Part shown: positions 11,757 through 22,898 of the stretch, piece after piece
Layout: each line of letters opens with the position of its first letter
How positions within the stretch are numbered: the first letter of the stretch is position 1
DNA from: Nissolia schottii
Lineage: Eukaryota > Streptophyta > Magnoliopsida > Fabales > Fabaceae
Length of the DNA: 64,000 nucleotides
Direction: 5' to 3'
NCBI GenBank assembly: GCA_003254905.1
Contig: QANU01085255.1
Coordinates: forward strand, 240,735-304,734
The notes under the pieces: generated by a model
What the model was told of the DNA's origin: nothing
Seen by the model: only the letters and a program-made list of their open reading frames with translations
Databases searched by the model: none
Translations under genes and position numbers: made by a program

Positions 11757-14700
11757 TCAACATGCCCAGCTTAGATTGAAGGCTAAGGAAGGGTCCGGGG
11801 GCCAATGATTTGGTGAACATATATATGCTACCTGCAGTTGAGAAGCAATTGTAACAAGCTGTAGAATCTCATATCGAACTTTGTCACGCACAAGATGACA
11901 ATCGATCTCTATATGCTTAGTGTGTTCATGAAATATCGGATTTGTGGCAATGTGAATAGTAGAACACAATGCATGAGAACTAGTTGTGATTGAGCAATCT
12001 GCAGATCGTTTAGAAGAAACAACAGTCATTGTGCTTTGCAAGATGCAAGAGCAAGGGCCCTGTATTCGGCTTCAAATGAGGACCGGGAAATGATTGATTG
12101 TTTCTTACTCTTACATGATACAAGGGACGAACCTAAGAAGAAGCAAAATCCACTCATAGAGCATCTTGTATCGAGATATGATCCCCAATCAGAATCAGTG
12201 TAGCCACAAATTTTGTAATCTGAAGTGGAAGAGAAGAATAGCCCTGCTGTTGGTGCCTTCTTGATGTAGTGAAGAACTCTGTGAGCTGCTTGGAAATGTA
12301 AATCAGTGGCACAATCAAGAAGTTGGCTCAATTTCCTGACAGCAAAGGACAAGTCAAGGCGTGTGTTTGTGAGGTAAAGGAGCTTCCTAACAAGTTTCCT
12401 ATATGATGCGATGTCCTCCAAAGGCATATCAGACTGCTTACTTAATTGAAAATGATAATCCATGGGTGTAGAGGATGACTTGGCATTTACCATGTCATAA
12501 GCTTCAAGGAGATCAAGAGCATATTTCTGCTGGTATAGGTGAATCCCTCGTTTAAACCAAACAACTTCCATTCCAAGAAAGAATTTCAGTTGTCCCAAGT
12601 CTTTGATTTTGAATTTATCATCAAGGAGTGCTTTGACACCATTAATTTATGAGAGATCATCACCTGCTAAGACCAAATCATCCACATAAACTAATATGAT
12701 TGTGAATCCACTGGATGTTTGCTTGGTGAACAATGAGTAATTAGCCTTGGATTGCACAAAACCAATGGTTAGAAGCATAGCAGTGAGTTTAGCATTCCAT
12801 TGTTAGCTGGCTTGCTTTAAGCCATAGAGAGACTTTTGTAACTTACAAACCAAGGAAGCATCTGTCATATTCAGACCTGGGGGGAGTTTCATATAAAATT
12901 CTTCACTATGATCTCCATGAAGGAAGGCTATCGTGTTTACATCAAGCTAATGTAAATGTCATCCTTTTACAGCTGTGAGAGCTAGAACCAATCAGAGAGT
13001 GGTCATTTTAATCACAAGGTTAAATTTTTCTTGATAATCAATGCCATGAGTTTGAGTATAGCCTTTTGCCACTAATCTTGCCTTATGTCGCTCTATAATG
13101 CCATCCTTCTTAAATTTGGTTTTGAACACCCATTTACAACCAATTGGTTTCTTCCCACTTAGCAGCTTGGTGAGAATCCATGTACCATTCACATCCAAAG
13201 CATGTAGTTCAGCATTAATAGTAGTCCTCCAATAATCATGAATTACAGCTTCTTCGTATGATTGAGGTTCAGTGATAGAGGAGATGAAAAGGGAAAATTG
13301 TGTATGTGTTAGGGTCGCCAAAATTTGCGACGTGACCAGAAAGCTTGAAAGGAAATATAGGCGAGTTTTGATAATACAAGTAATCGTCGAAGAGAATGTG
13401 GGTGACATACATACCAACAATGTTGGCGACATGAATACCGATAAGATTGGCGACATGAATAGTAATCCAATAAGTTAGTCGTGACAGAAAGAGTCTAATT
13501 TGATGATAAATGACAGCCAACAGAAATCAACCTTGGAATGGTTGGTTATATATTAAGGTCGCTAGATAAAGCAGAGTAAACATGTCGACAATACTACTTT
13601 GCGACCAATGAATCAGAAGATGAATCCATACTATTGCGAGGGTGAAAAGTCACATAAAAAATGATGGTTGCACTAGAATGGCAAGAGTCCTATATGAGAC
13701 TAGGATTGCGACATAGTACAAGACTTGATGAGAAAAGTATGATACGATTCAAAGGTAGTCTTTTGGGAAGGAATGGTTATCAACAGATATCTCTGATAAC
13801 GAAGATAATTTCCCATCTGACGTGGCGCACGAAGGGTGATAACCACCCATTTACAGAACTTGACGCGCATATGAAGGACACGTGACGAGAAAATTGCTGC
13901 ACATACATGTCATGCATGCTGGCTTAACTGGTTCAAATTTTTCGGACCACACCAGGCCGAGTGGTAACCGTCGCCAGAGCGGGAGAATGACGGTTAAAAG
14001 CCCTTAAACTCTATAAATAGAAGGCTCTGGGTATGAATTGCAGGTGGTTCATTGATTACCAAATACTCACATAAGTCCCCTGATGATAACAACAGTACGC
14101 GAAAAATCCAATGTATGTCACTTCCCTTTACTTTTTTGAATTTCACTTCTTGCTTCAGTAGGAGGAGTTCATAGTTCCTAGTTCTTTACTGTCTCTTCTT
14201 TTATCACTTGCACATTTAATCTTTTGATTTTGCGAGGATATTTTATTCTGGAATCACTTTGCGGTGATCATCAATAAAATATTGTAATTTCACTTCTCCA
14301 CTTCTTACATTCTAAATTCACGCCCCTGTTCTTTACTGAGAACTCATAATTGCTTGTCCCGCCTTTAAATAATCTTTTGCGTTTGTGCCAAGTAATTCCC
14401 TGAAATTATTTTGTGTAAAACAATATGTTGATTAGAAAAAGTGGAATATGACAGTGCATGAGAGATAGGATGCCTCACTGAGGATAATGATGCTAGAGCA
14501 GGAGTGTTAGAAGGAACTATATTGTAGTGAAAATCCTGCAAATACGTAGGAGGTCGTGTTTGTCTTTGGGATCTTCTAAGAGAAGGGTGTGTTGTTGGGG
14601 TAATTGAAGGTTGTTCTAGTGCTTGGTTTGTAGGTAATGCCTTGGGTGATTGTTTAGGGATTGTGCTAATATTTGGGATGACTGAGTCTGTATGGTACTT

Positions 14701-16656
14701 GGGTAAGTCACTGTACAAGGGATCTAATAGTGTAAAGTATGGCTGCTGAGAAGCTAATGGTGTTAATGCAGTAATTTCATGAAAAGGAAAATGATATACA
14801 TAAAATAAAATACTCCTAGAAAGAAAGGTTTCCTTAATGTTTAGATCAAGTAACATGTAGCCTTTGACTCCAGTTTTAAAGCAAAGAAATATGCATTTCC
14901 TTGCTCTTGGATCCAACTTGATCCTATGAGAGCTCAAGGTAGAAACAAAAGCTAGGCACCCAAATACCTTGAGATGAGACAGATCAACTAGGGTGTGAAA
15001 AAGGCATTCAAATGGAGATTTCTATTTTAAGAAAACACTAGGCAATCTATTGATTAGATGCACAACATGTGTGATTGCTACTTGCTAAAATACTCTAGGA
15101 AGGTTAGATTGAAAAATAAGAGCTCTTGCCATTTCTAGAATATGTCGATGTTTTCTTTCCACAATCCCATTCTGCTATGGTGTCTCTACACAGCTAGTTT
15201 GATGCATAATTCCTTTGGATGATAAAAAATTTTCAGGCTGAATTCAGCACCATTATCTGTCCTAATGCAATTGATAGTGACATTGTGTTGTGTGCTAATG
15301 TATTGAAGAAAATGCTACACTAACAAACCAGTTTAAGACTTTGTTTTCATAAAGAAAATCCAAGTGAACCTGGTTTTGTCATCAACAATAGTTAGAAAGT
15401 ACTTATGTCGCCCTATTGAAGGAATATTAATTGGTCCCCAAATATCTATATGAACAAGATCAAAGGCATTCAAAGACATAGTGGTGCTGCTAGGAAACAT
15501 TAATCTTTTTGTTTTGCCAAATGGCATGTATCACAAGGTACATTAGTTTTGTTACAAGTAATGTAACTAAAATTTTTCTGCATAACACCTAGCTTTTTAA
15601 AAGATGGATGTTCTAGTCTAAGGTGCCAATGACTTATTGAGAGTATAGAATTGTGTTTACTGAATGAGCTTGAAGTACCGCTTGGGATGTAGCTTTCAAT
15701 GCATATAGGCCATTCTTGACACTAGCTACTCCAATCATCTTCATTAAATGAGTATTCTGAATCTCGCATGTAGAATCAAAAAAAGAAACCATGCATGAAA
15801 GGGATGTTGTTAACTTTGAAAGAGAAATTAAATTGAAAGTAAAGCTAGGCACAAAAAGCACATTTGTGAGGTATAGGTCACTAGAAAACAGAATAGTCCC
15901 TGAGATGTTGGCAGAGGTTTCACTACCATTAGGAAGCCTAATTCTAACAGGTTTAATTTTGTGATATGAATGAAATGCAGTGAGGGAATAGGATACATGA
16001 GCAGTAGCTCTTGTATCTAGTATCCAGGAATCAGAATTTATGTTTTCACAAGAAAGAACATAAGAGATACCTGAGGGAGTTGCAACAGGTTCTTGTAGGG
16101 TGATTTGGTTAGTTGTAGGTTGAGAAACCTGTCCTTCATGATGTTGCAACAATGCAATTAAGGCCTGGTATTGCTCAAGAGTGAAGTTCATACATGGATT
16201 AGCACTTTGTTCCCTTTGTGAGGAATGAGAAATAATGTTGTTAGTTTCATTAGAATCATCAGCACCAACAGCATTCACATTGTTTACAACTTTAGATGGC
16301 CTGATATGAGGATACTTTTGAAAACAGTTTTCCACAGGATGACCAGTTTTTCCACAATGGCCACAAATCTTACTATTATTACCTTGGGAGCTTTATCCTT
16401 TATAACCTGAACTAAAAATTTGAAAATTCTGTCCTCTAGAATCATCATGATTTCTCTGATTTCTACCTCTTCCTCTACCTCTGTCAGCATTAAAAGTAGT
16501 GTTAGCAATCAGCTTCAAATCACTAATCTCAGGATTGCACTGCCTCTCTTGTTGTAATAATAGGGAGAAAACTCGATTTATATCTGGCACAAGATCCATA
16601 AGCATGATATGTGATCTTGCAGCATGATATTGTTCATTGAGTCCTCTCAAGAACCT
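11757..16656 (-). pseudogene. copia gag-pol remnant
   Basis: Pieces in minus-strand order: a gag segment with FLRGLNEQYHAARSHIM (about 16550-16656); a CCHC zinc knuckle CGHCGKTGHPVENC (about 16329-16370); protease with WILDTRATAH where the usual DTGA is DTRA (about 16000-16025); GAG-pre-integrase and integrase pieces (about 15330-15640), including HIDIWGPINIPS and IVDDKTRF; a linker rich in Pro and Ser (14365-14937); reverse transcriptase with GTWILTKLLSGKKPIGCKWVF (split as GTWILTKLL and GKKPIGCKWVF; 12992-13305); and RNase H (12026-12598) ending RSSFEAEYRALA, with HEHTKHIEIDCHLVRDKV in another frame at 11757-12041. No single frame spans it. It is a dead element in a plant genome. Confidence 0.88.
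13307..14422 (+). mobile_element. Nested solo LTR inside the copia pol
   Basis: This 1,116-bp insert begins TGTTAGGGTCGCC and ends TTGTGTAAAACA, giving TG...CA ends. The copia pol reading is lost at its edges and resumes on both sides: the frame reaching YSTFSNQH on one side appears to continue as HTQFSLFISS on the other. Flanking 5-mers are GTATG (13302-13306) and ATATG (14423-14427), an imperfect duplication with one mismatch. A TATAAATAG box lies at about 14012-14020. No coding domains are inside, so a solo LTR is the simplest reading. Superfamily unknown. Confidence 0.65.
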
Positions 16657-18042
16657 TGTCACAACCCCCCCAAAAAGAAGGCATTTCGCGAGACGCAGTT
16701 TGCATCTCACGCGAGATGTGCAACAGAAAGGTAGCATGCTACAACGCGTATTGGGCGCTGCAGCATGTCAGAAAACTAGTCCCACATCGTTTAGCGCTAT
16801 AGAAGGGGGTCTCCTCTTCCCTTTATATACAGAGACTTCCCGTGAGTGTTTAGACTTGCTAATTCACTCCAAGAGTTTGAGAGATCACACTTTTATGAGA
16901 CTTTTCGCTACAATTATATTTTATTTCTTTTCTCCCTCTCGTCTTCCGTTCGTGGGGAAGCAGTGCCTCCACGTAGGGTGTCAGGAGCTCCCAGCTTAGT
17001 GCTCTTTAGCGTTTAGCCATTTTCAGGTGAGTGACTTTCTTCACGGTGTATTTTAGATCATGTATTTATTTTAAAGTTATTTATTTATTTTATTTATGCA
17101 TGTTTTATAAAATCCTAGGAGGTGGAATTTATTATTTTATTTATGTATTTATGAAGTTAGTTATTCTTTTATTTAATTAGTTATTTGCTTAAGATTATTT
17201 AATTAGAATCATTTTTATTTATGTAACAAATATTTATGGAGCTATTTTAGAAAATCATGAAATTATTTTGGAACTACATGGGACCGCATTTTATTGCATT
17301 AAATATATTCATGTTGTGTGTGTATGATTAACATTAAGTGATATAGATGTTCATATTATTTAGCTAAACCTTTAATAAAAAGAAAATGGTTAAGGAAAGA
17401 TTCTGGTGGGAGAAGACTTATGTTAAGGAAAAGTTATGACTAAGGATAAGACTTGATACTTAAGATATCTATTGTGACGCACCTCTCTTACCTGAGAACT
17501 TCCCTAAGTATGAGATCTTAGTCTACCCTTATTTTTCCAAGATAAAACACTTAAAGATATTAAGTCATGTCATGCTATCAATATTAGTAAAAGGATTAAG
17601 TGTATCATGTTATGTATTTAAACCATTTCCATGGGAGGATATCTAGGATAGAATTGTAGGTCAGAGATAGCCTACGTTGACCCTGATATATCTTGTACAA
17701 TCTAAAGTAGAATAGGATTCATGTAGATTTAGGGAAAGACCGTAAAACCTGGACATGGAAGCCCGTGATGCCCGGTGTCATGTACCATATAGATTAGGAC
17801 TAACTACCAGGAATCTATGGACTCGGGTAGTGTATCCCCAACTGTCGTGATCTAAGTACTTGGGTAATGCATCAAGACTAACTATCAGGAATCTATGGAC
17901 TCAGGCAATGTATCCCTTACTGTTGTGGCCTAGATGCTTAGGTAGTGCGTCCAAGATAATGCATCACAAAGCGAAACTGTAATGCTCGGAATGTTTATCT
18001 AGAGAATTCCCCACTTGCTTATGTTCTTATATGTTTTGAAGA
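16657..18042 (+). repeat. LTR-like sequence A (truncated), plus orientation
   Basis: It begins TGTCACAACCCC at the point where copia gag is broken. It has a promoter-like TTTATATACAG near 16832-16842 and then noncoding, AT-rich sequence with no pol domains. A 78-bp unit is tandemly duplicated at 17799 and 17877 ('actaactaccaggaatcta' / 'actaactatcaggaatcta'). The part from about 17440 to 18040 matches, in inverted orientation, the sequence at about 18560-19013. It stops abruptly at 18042 where sequence B begins tail-first. It is probably a long Ty3/gypsy-type LTR with its 3' end missing. Confidence 0.55.
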
Positions 18043-18043
18043 T

Positions 18044-19013
18044 TGTAACGACCCTAGAAATAGTTATCGACATGCAAGGGATTAGTTCCCTTACGAAAGC
18101 CTCTTAGCGTGCTAATCATGAGAAACACGTAACTTTTATAAATAAAAAGGAAATACTTTTAATAAAATCTAAACCTCACAATATAATATAATAAAAAGAT
18201 CCTTTACAAAATACAAAATATATTTAATTCAAAATAAACTACACTCTACTTGTAGTCCACTAGAGTACTCTAAAGACTGACATGAATATAAAATATCCTA
18301 AAGCCTGAAATAACTGAAGAATACTTCATGACAACATGAAGCTCACCAAGAGTCCAAACTACTGAGATCTACTGAATGAGCGGCACGTCTTCGTCAATGG
18401 TATCTAAAAAAGGGCTGATGAGAGGTGAGTCATCACTCAGTGAATGGCAAACCCCACGGCGACATGAGACAGTTCTTAACCATGGCATGCATATGCAATA
18501 CACACACGCATATATATAACAATCATGAAAATGTTTATATAATAATGATAATTATAATATTAAAACATTTTAAGAACATAAACAAATGGGAAGTTCTCTA
18601 GATAGACCTTTTGAGCATTACTGTTTAGTTGCTCCTGAATGTCCGGGCTTTACGATCTTGCTCTAATCTAAATGACATGATACATGATATATGACACCGG
18701 GTATCACGGGCTGTCATGTCCAGGCTTTACGGTCTTGCCATAAATCTACATGAATCATATTCTACTTTACGATTGTATAAGGTATATTAGGGTCAACGTA
18801 GTTTGTCGCTGACTTACAGTTCTATCGTAGATATACTCACATGAAACAGTTTCAAGTACATAACATGATCATCACAACATAATCCTTATCATAACATGAC
18901 TTAATATCCTTAAGTGTTTTATTTTGAAAAAATAAAGGTAGATCAAGATTTCATACTTAAGGAGGTTTCTAAGTAAGATGTCCATTGTGATGCACCTCTT
19001 AAGTACCAAGTAT
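18044..19013 (-). repeat. LTR-like sequence B (truncated), minus orientation
   Basis: Read on the minus strand it ends CTAGGGTCGTTACA at 18044, an LTR-like 3' end. Its upstream half (about 19013 to 18560) is an imperfect reverse copy of sequence A at about 17440-18040, sharing stretches such as 'aaaacacttaa', 'gatattaagtcatg' and 'ggtgtcat'. It lacks the 78-bp duplication of A and its own 5' end. It abuts a copia LTR at 19014. A and B together form a large imperfect palindrome with a spacer of about 520 bp. Confidence 0.55.
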
Positions 19014-19430
19014 TGTAGGATATATTATTGTTAGTTAGTTAAATTAGTTAAAACTAACATTATTTGCTGAACAAGTAATCAGATTAGTTACAAAGTCTGT
19101 TAGTTAGTTACTAAGTTGGTTAGTTAGTTACTAACTTGCTGTGCAAGCAACCAACTATGCAAGCATAATGATAGTTTGTATATAAACCAATGTACTCATA
19201 CAATTCAGAACTAATTTACTGCGACCCAATTTCTCTTGTCCGCCATTTCTATTTCTTCAAGCTTCCAAGCTCTCAAGTTTCATCATTCTCAAACCATGTT
19301 CGTTCACATGGTATTAGAGCACTCTTTGTGAAAGCTCTGCTTCACACTCTACTAAATCTTCGATTGATTAAGGCGATCAATCAATCTTTCTTTCCTTGAT
19401 CCTTATGCTGCTAATTCTCTGGATTTTTTT
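19014..19430 (+). mobile_element. Isolated copia 5' end: LTR, primer-binding site, gag start
   Basis: The LTR (19014-19308, 295 bp) runs from TGTAGGATATATTATTG to CGTTCACA. It is followed directly by TGGTATTAGAGC (19309-19320), a near-match to the copia primer-binding site for initiator Met-tRNA (TGGTATCAGAGC). A leader follows and, near 19385-19425, a broken copia gag N-terminus reading roughly DPYAANSLDFF with a stop or shift before it. A TATAAA box sits at about 19180. Sequence then changes to unrelated AT-rich DNA. The LTR is the same family as the minus-strand copia 3' LTR at 11730, in the opposite direction. Confidence 0.8.
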
Positions 19431-20327
19431 TCATATATATAATAATTAATTATTTGCAATATATATATAACCATTAAAAAAAGTATTAATGATTATATAT
19501 ATGAAAAAAAAATTAGATTGCAATATTTTTAATTAGTTTAATTATAATATAATGTCAATCTAAAAGATTTTTATCACTGTTACTGATGTATCAAAATATA
19601 ATTAAATGTTTATGTAAAGTCCTTTTATGTTAGCAGTGTACCACAATTAAACTCATTTTTAATAACAATCAAACAATACATATTAATAGATATTGTGATT
19701 AATGTTTTAAAATAAAGGAATTTTTAAAAACCATTTTGAAATACAATTCTGCTACATGTACACCCATATTTCATACGCCATACATACACCCGTATTAGAA
19801 TACGCTGGGCCCCTAAAATAACCGCCTCATCCACTCTTTCTCCCACTCTCACTAACACGCACGTGAACCCATGTTCCTTATCTTCACTCTCTTCCTCGAA
19901 AAATTTCACTGTTTGTTGCTCTCCGCTTTCTTCACCCTTTTCGTTCCCTTCGATCTCTTCGTTCTCTACTATCTCATGCGCAAGATCTGGGGTTTGTTAG
20001 AGAGATGAGTGATTAAAGATGTTGTTGCTTGTTATCATCTTTTAAATAAGAAAGAAAGAAGTTAAAAAAAAAACTAAAGCATAATTGACAGGAGGAAGGA
20101 AAAGAAAAAGATATACATGACCTATGCTTGTTAATTTTAAAGTCAGGATTTTTTTTTATTTGAGTAAAATCACAGTGATATAAACAAGTACTTAATGTTT
20201 GTGCATAAGGTCATATAATGTTTGAGTACATGGTCAGATAATGTTTTTATGCACCAAAATCTGATATCATATTCTGCAGAAATACTTACTATACATTGAG
20301 TAATATGCATATATGTAAAGTTTATGC

Positions 20328-20462
20328 NNNNNNNNNNNNNNNNNNNNNNNNNNNNNNNNNNNNNNNNNNNNNNNNNNNNNNNNNNNNNNNNNNNNNNNNN
20401 NNNNNNNNNNNNNNNNNNNNNNNNNNNNNNNNNNNNNNNNNNNNNNNNNNNNNNNNNNNNNN
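20328..20462. other. Assembly gap (135 undetermined bases)
   Basis: A run of N sits at the left edge of a tandem array. The sequence just before it ('gtaaagtttatgc') and after it ('atttaaagtttgcac') both resemble the repeat unit, so the gap probably hides one or more units. The true length is unknown. Confidence 0.95.
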
Positions 20463-20990
20463 ATTTAAAGTTTGCACAATTCTACAATACATCAAATTCT
20501 GCATTTTTATGCATTTGTGACAAACACATAATGTTTATATCACACCATCTAATGTTTATTCATGGCAATATGTAAAAAATTGTGTCAAAATATTTATAAT
20601 ATTTATGCATTAATTGTTAAAAGGTTGAGAATATGCTAAAATGCACATCCTCTTCCTCAACAAAGACAAAACCTGTCATCTGTGGATAATGTTTGCACAT
20701 ACGTCTATTTAATGTTTGCACTTATGCCCATTTAAAGTTTACACACTTCTATAACACATCAAATTCTGCATTTTTATGCATTTGTGACAAACACATAATG
20801 CTTATATAACAGCATCTAATGTTTATTCATGACAATATGTAAAAAATTGTGTCAAAATGTTTATAATATTAATGCATTAATTGTTGAAAGGTTGAGAATG
20901 TGCCAAAATGCATATCCTCTTCCTCAACAAAGATAAAACCTGTGACATGTGGATAATGTTTGCATATATGCCCATTTAAAGTTTGCACAT
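20463..20990. repeat. Tandem array, unit about 244-267 bp
   Basis: Copies start with ATTTAAAGTTTGCAC or ATTTAAAGTTTACAC at 20463, 20730 and 20974. The first two are full length and the third is partial. Unit 1 is longer than unit 2 because it carries a further short 'atgtttgcacttatgccc'-type subrepeat. Units share 'atcaaattctgcattttta' and 'cctcttcctcaacaaaga'. The words 'aatgtt' and 'aaagtttgcac' also recur just upstream (20190-20250). No coding potential. Confidence 0.85.
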
Positions 20991-21574
20991 TCAATTTTCT
21001 GTCATATGTATGTTAGTGATGAATGAGCATTAGAACGTATAAGGCTTCAGTACATTAGAATTTCACAGACACGTCAAAGAACAAAACTCTCCATGGAAAT
21101 CAAAGAAAAAAAAATCATGAAAACGATGATGATGATGGTAAACATAATAGAAAATTGAATGACAATGATGAGATGATAATCAAAGAAAGGATGATGATAA
21201 TGATAATCAAAGAATGGATAACAATGATAGGAGGATGAGAGGATGAGAGAATGACGACAAACATAACAGAACAAGGATGAGAGGTTGAAGACGATGAGTG
21301 AAAACGATGACGAGAACGAGTACGGGATTGGGGCGTGCGCGTAGTGTGTAATTATACGCTATACGTATAATTATCATTGATTGCGTATAAAATCGTATAA
21401 AAGAGTGGTGTATGTACGGATGTATAGTTTAGGGGTGTACATAAAACGTTTTCGTTTGAAATAACATAATGAGTGATGATGCCTTTACTTATTTATTTAC
21501 CATTCTTATATTTTTGGCATCATTCTCTTCATTTTGGAGTCATTTCATTGAAAAGAATAAAAAACCAATATTAT

Positions 21575-22898
21575 GGGCCAGACCAGAGTGGCATCAAGAA
21601 GGTCATCGAGTACAAGTTCAATGACGACGGCAGCAAGGTGAAGATCACCACCACCACCCGCACCCGTAAGCTGGCCAACGCATGCCTCAGCAAGCGCGCC
21701 ATTGAGCGCCGCTCCTGGCCCAAGTTCGGTGATGCCGTCCACGAGGACGTGGGCGCCAGGCTCACCATGGTCTCCACAGAGGAGATACTCCTCCAGCGCT
21801 CCAAGCCACTTGGTTTCTCTTTTTTTTTATTTGGAGAATAATCCTTCCTTAACCCTAAAGTTTTAGTGTAACCTAATGTTAATGAATAATGAATATATGG
21901 ATTCTCTCATTTATCATTATTAATTATGATGATGAACATAAAAAGATCTTAATCCTATGATTAATAGGGTGTGATACCATGATAAAACCTTTGTGTTTCT
22001 CTCGGTCTGAATTTAATCCTAAATTTTGGAATGCTGACCTAGTCATTCTCAAGTTTAATTAATTGGTATTTTGATTTGGTTGTTTTGTTTTTGTTGGGTT
22101 ATGATATGGGGATGTCCCGAGGGCTTCTTGAGTGTGATTTTCTATTCTATTCATGGTTTGGGGGTTTAGGGTGTTGTTAGAATGTGACGTGGGGGTGCAA
22201 CCAAATGTAATATTATCATTTGAATGAGTTTGTTCCACTTTTGGAGGGTAGTTGATAATTGTTAACTTGGCCTTGTGGTATCTATGAGACACTTGTCAGA
22301 GCTAACTGCTAAGATGATATTGTATGAATTTGTGTGCATCTTAAAAGTGTGTCTCTTGTCATACAAGTGCTCCTATGATAGAGGATTATCCAATCATCAA
22401 TGTATTAACCTTGCAATTGCTAACAGGTGCCAAAAATGAGGAACCAAAGGCTTCCCAGAAAGGAGCTGTTCTTATGGTCTGTAGGACTTGGCGGGAAGAA
22501 GGGTGACCATTGGACTAGAAGGATCTTGCCGCCCCTTCTGAGGATTCATTGACAAGCCGCCAACATCTGATGCTGCGGCTGCTGCTCGTGGTTCGACAAA
22601 GGGAGCATATATACGTGCCTCCTGGAATGAGATCGAGGACTAGCGGATCGGACATGCGGCGTAGGAATGATGAGAATTCTGTGAGGGTGGGGTCACTAAC
22701 CTCTCGGAGGACACTAGAGAGCCTGATTTGCTCGAATTGTTCCGCCCTTTTGGAGCTGTGAGCAGAGTCTACGTTGCTATTGACCGCATGAGCAGAGGAT
22801 TCGGCTTTGTTAACTTTGTAAACAGGGAAGATGCGCAATGGATATGGCTATGACAATCTCATCCTCCGGGTTGAATGGGCAACCCCTAGGGCCAACTG
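21575..22898 (+). pseudogene. eIF3g (translation initiation factor 3 subunit G) pseudogene, intron retained
   Basis: The first exon remnant (21575-21811) reads GPDQSGIKKVIEYKFNDDG and continues to VHEDVGARLTMVSTEEILL, the eIF3g N-terminal region. A donor-like GTTTCT follows. A 615-bp intron ends TAACAG at 22426. The second part (22427-22898) carries KNEEPKASQKGAVLMVCRT, then a one-base insertion near 22491 that shifts the zinc-finger segment, a 4-base insertion near the AYVPPGMR segment, a 2-residue-scale change at the start of the RRM, and deletions in the RRM (missing QKTG after AID, and RAINKLN after REDAQ). Pieces of the RRM remain: EPDLLELFRPFGA and MSRGFGFVNFVN. It lacks the true start. 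The retained intron argues for a DNA-level duplicate rather than a processed retrocopy. Confidence 0.88.

Larger units (their letters stand above)
11689..16656 (-). mobile_element. Degenerate Ty1/copia retrotransposon, minus strand
   Basis: Read on the minus strand, the order is gag (16656 to about 16280), protease, integrase, reverse transcriptase and RNase H (to about 11757), which is copia order. A polypurine tract TTGAGGGGGG (11731-11740) is followed at once by TGTAGGATATATTATTG (from 11730), the start of a 3' LTR that is cut after about 42 bp at the undetermined base 11688. The same LTR start occurs at 19014 on the opposite strand, which confirms the family. The 5' LTR, primer-binding site and gag N-terminus are absent on this side. 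The gag frame is cut at about 16657 by other repeat sequence, and pol is cut at 13307-14422 by a second LTR. Many stops and frame changes make it inactive. Confidence 0.9.
19754..21443. mobile_element. Non-autonomous TIR element (about 1.7 kb), tentative
   Basis: The two ends resemble each other in inverted orientation. The left starts ACATGTACACCC with CATACATACACCC 23 bp on. The right, read in reverse, has ATGTACACCCC with GTACATACACC about 22 bp on. Between them are a CT-rich segment (about 19820-19960), a tandem array with an assembly gap, and a GATGAT-rich segment (about 21120-21310). No transposase is seen. Target duplications could not be fixed, so the boundaries and superfamily are uncertain. 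Confidence 0.5.

Noticed and set aside
20296..20575. Frames made mostly of unknown residues
   Set aside because: They are read through the 135-base assembly gap and carry no information.
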